8,308 nt of DNA, taken from the NCBI GenBank assembly GCA_003457075.1, contig DMIY01000142.1, forward strand, positions 1 to 8,308, read 5' to 3'. Both the position numbers and the translations under genes were made by a program. The notes below the pieces were generated by a model, which did no database searches, had not been told where the DNA came from, and saw only the letters and a program-made list of their open reading frames with translations. Positions 7,041 to 8,308 of this stretch are shown one piece after another; the first letter of the stretch is position 1, and the number at the start of each line of letters is the position of its first letter. The DNA comes from Desulfotomaculum sp. Lineage in GTDB: Bacteria > Bacillota > Desulfotomaculia > Desulfotomaculales > Nap2-2B.

Positions 7041-7123
7041 GAGGATCTCCTAAACCTTAAAACTTTTTTGTAACTGCTTAGCCTGCTTAATCACATATAA
7101 ATAAGACTTTCGACGCCCATAAG
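7041..7123. other. purD-hisD spacer, no convincing promoter or terminator
   Basis: TTGACT overlaps the purD stop but has no good -10 element at 16-18 bp. A weak inverted pair GACTT/AAGTC with an 11-nt loop is followed by TTATTTATAT and is too weak to call a terminator. TAAGCAG occurs twice, 2 nt apart. The his genes may be read through from purD or have a weak local promoter; the sequence does not decide this. Confidence 0.4.
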
Positions 7124-8308
7124 TCAAAAACCTTCTCGCAAAAGCGCCTTTTGTCCAATATCCCGGCGGTAGTGCATACCCTCAAAATATATGTTTTCCA
7201 CCCCCGCGTAAACCCTGGCAACTGCTTCGGCGATATTTGCGGCTGCTGCAGTGACTCCCAGCACCCTTCCCCCGGAATTAACCAGTTGACCTTCTTTAAA
7301 AGCCGTACCTGCATGAAACACTTGAAGGTCACCGGGCAAGCCTTCCAGTCCCCTGATTGCATAACCTGTGGAATAACGGCCGGGATACCCTCCTGAGGCC
7401 AGGACCACGCACACGGCCGCGCCCTGCTTCCACTTAATATCCAGTGAAGATAGCCTCCCGGCAAAGATGGCTTCACAAACATCCACCAGGTCAGTTTCCA
7501 AAAGCATCAACAGCGGCTGGGCCTCCGGGTCGCCAAAACGAACGTTGAATTCCAATACTTGAGGCCCTTCGCTGGTTATCATCAAGCCTGCGTAGAGCAC
7601 CCCCCGGTAGGGACAGCCCTCTGCGGCCAGGGCGCGTATCATGGGTATGAGGACTTGCTCCTGTGCTGCCTGATAAATCTCCGGCGTACAAACGGGCGCC
7701 GGAGCATAAGCGCCCATTCCACCAGTGTTTGGCCCCCGGTCACCGTCAAAAACCTGCTTGTGATCCTGGGCAGATAACATGGGCGCCACTGTTTCCCCAT
7801 CGGTAAAGGCCAGCACGCTGACCTCTTCCCCTTCCAGGCATTCCTCAATCACCACCCGCTCACCGGCAGAACCAAATACCTTTTTCTCCATTATGTCCTC
7901 AACAGCACAGAGAGCCTGTTCAACTGCAGCACATACTACTACTCCCTTGCCGGCGGCCAGACCGTCAGCCTTTACCACGCACGGGGCGCCGTTCTTCAGC
8001 AGGTACTCCCTGGCGGCGCCCGCCCGGTCAAAAACAGCGTAGCGGGCGGTGGGGATATTGTACCTGGTCATCAGTTCCTTGGCCCATATCTTGCTGCCCT
8101 CAATGGCTGCTGCACGCGCTACAGGCCCGAAGATGGACAGGCCGGCCGTGTTAAATGAATCTACTATGCCTTCAGTCAAAGGAATCTCCGGCCCTACGAA
8201 GGTGATGTCTATCTTTTCCCGGCGGGCAAAATTCAAAAGGCCGGTAATATTCCCTGCGCTTATGTCAATACAGGTGGCACAGCGGGCGATGCCGGCGTTG
8301 CCCGGCGC
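7124..8308 (-). CDS. purD: Phosphoribosylamine-glycine ligase (GARS) PurD, 5' end beyond window
   Basis: PurD joins phosphoribosylamine and glycine with ATP, the second step of purine synthesis. The frame is open from the right edge to TGA at 7124, giving 394 visible residues. The family has about 420-430, so roughly 30 N-terminal residues (the GGGGREHAL region) are outside. The visible part begins in APGNAG. It continues with GPE at 39-41, the ATP-grasp loop VKADGLAAGKG at 112-122, EECLEGEEVSV around 155-165, DRGPNTGGMGAY at 190-201 and the metal/ATP segment LEFNVRFGDPEAQ at 252-264. The end, HYRRDIGQKALLREGF, is a usual PurD C-terminus. A TTG at 8236 lies inside the gene and is not the start. 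purD is typically the last gene of Firmicute pur operons, so the window probably begins at the end of one. The his block follows after 83 nt. Confidence 0.97.
   Translation of the reverse strand, partial: APGNAGIARCATCIDISAGNITGLLNFARREKIDITFVGPEIPLTEGIVDSFNTAGLSIFGPVARAAAIEGSKIWAKELMTRYNIPTARYAVFDRAGAAREYLLKNGAPCVVKADGLAAGKGVVVCAAVEQALCAVEDIMEKKVFGSAGERVVIEECLEGEEVSVLAFTDGETVAPMLSAQDHKQVFDGDRGPNTGGMGAYAPAPVCTPEIYQAAQEQVLIPMIRALAAEGCPYRGVLYAGLMITSEGPQVLEFNVRFGDPEAQPLLMLLETDLVDVCEAIFAGRLSSLDIKWKQGAAVCVVLASGGYPGRYSTGYAIRGLEGLPGDLQVFHAGTAFKEGQLVNSGGRVLGVTAAAANIAEAVARVYAGVENIYFEGMHYRRDIGQKALLREGF

Noticed and set aside
7087..7482. A 131-codon minus-strand frame overlapping the end of purD.
   Set aside because: It is an out-of-frame shadow of purD; the purD frame carries all conserved motifs through to its stop.

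Overview
The window reads as a Gram-positive anaerobe of the Peptococcaceae / Clostridia type (Desulfotomaculum- or Pelotomaculum-like). This is an inference from strong AGGAGG-type ribosome sites, frequent TTG starts, compact head-to-tail biosynthetic genes and the flavour of the proteins; no 16S or other marker is present. All convincing genes lie on the minus strand, so the order of transcription runs from the right end to the left end.

Layout in transcription order. The window opens inside purD (8308-7124, 5' end cut off), the glycinamide ribonucleotide synthetase of purine synthesis. After 83 nt comes a tight histidine block: hisD (7040-5733), hisB (5696-5103), hisH (5081-4452), hisA (4474-3728) and hisF (3734-2973). 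hisH/hisA overlap by 23 nt and hisA/hisF by 7 nt. A DUF89/ARMT1-like metal-dependent phosphatase gene (2945-2082, TTG start) follows hisF after 27 nt and looks like the last gene of the block. hisG, hisZ, hisC, hisI and hisE are not in the window, so this is a partial his cluster. The 294-nt gap 2081-1788 then carries a sigma-A-like promoter and a GC-rich leader able to form several competing structures, followed by asnB (1787 to the left edge, 3' end cut off), a glutamine-dependent asparagine synthetase of the AsnO/AsnB type.

How the genes fit together. HisA makes PRFAR. HisH supplies ammonia from glutamine to HisF, which turns PRFAR into imidazole glycerol phosphate and AICAR. AICAR re-enters purine synthesis, the pathway of PurD. 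HisB dehydrates imidazole glycerol phosphate. An aminotransferase (HisC, not here) acts next, and HisD makes histidine. HisH and AsnB are both glutamine amidotransferases, so the region is nitrogen- and PRPP-linked metabolism.

The coding part is mostly ordinary. The best candidate for something undescribed is the asnB leader (about 1957-1788). One segment, ACGCCCUCCA, can pair either with a downstream GGGGGGCGU or with the asnB Shine-Dalgarno sequence, and a separate 5' stem-loop has a possible pseudoknot. I could not match it to any riboswitch or T-box class I know. The second point of interest is a DUF89 phosphatase directly after hisF, where hisI/hisIE often sits.
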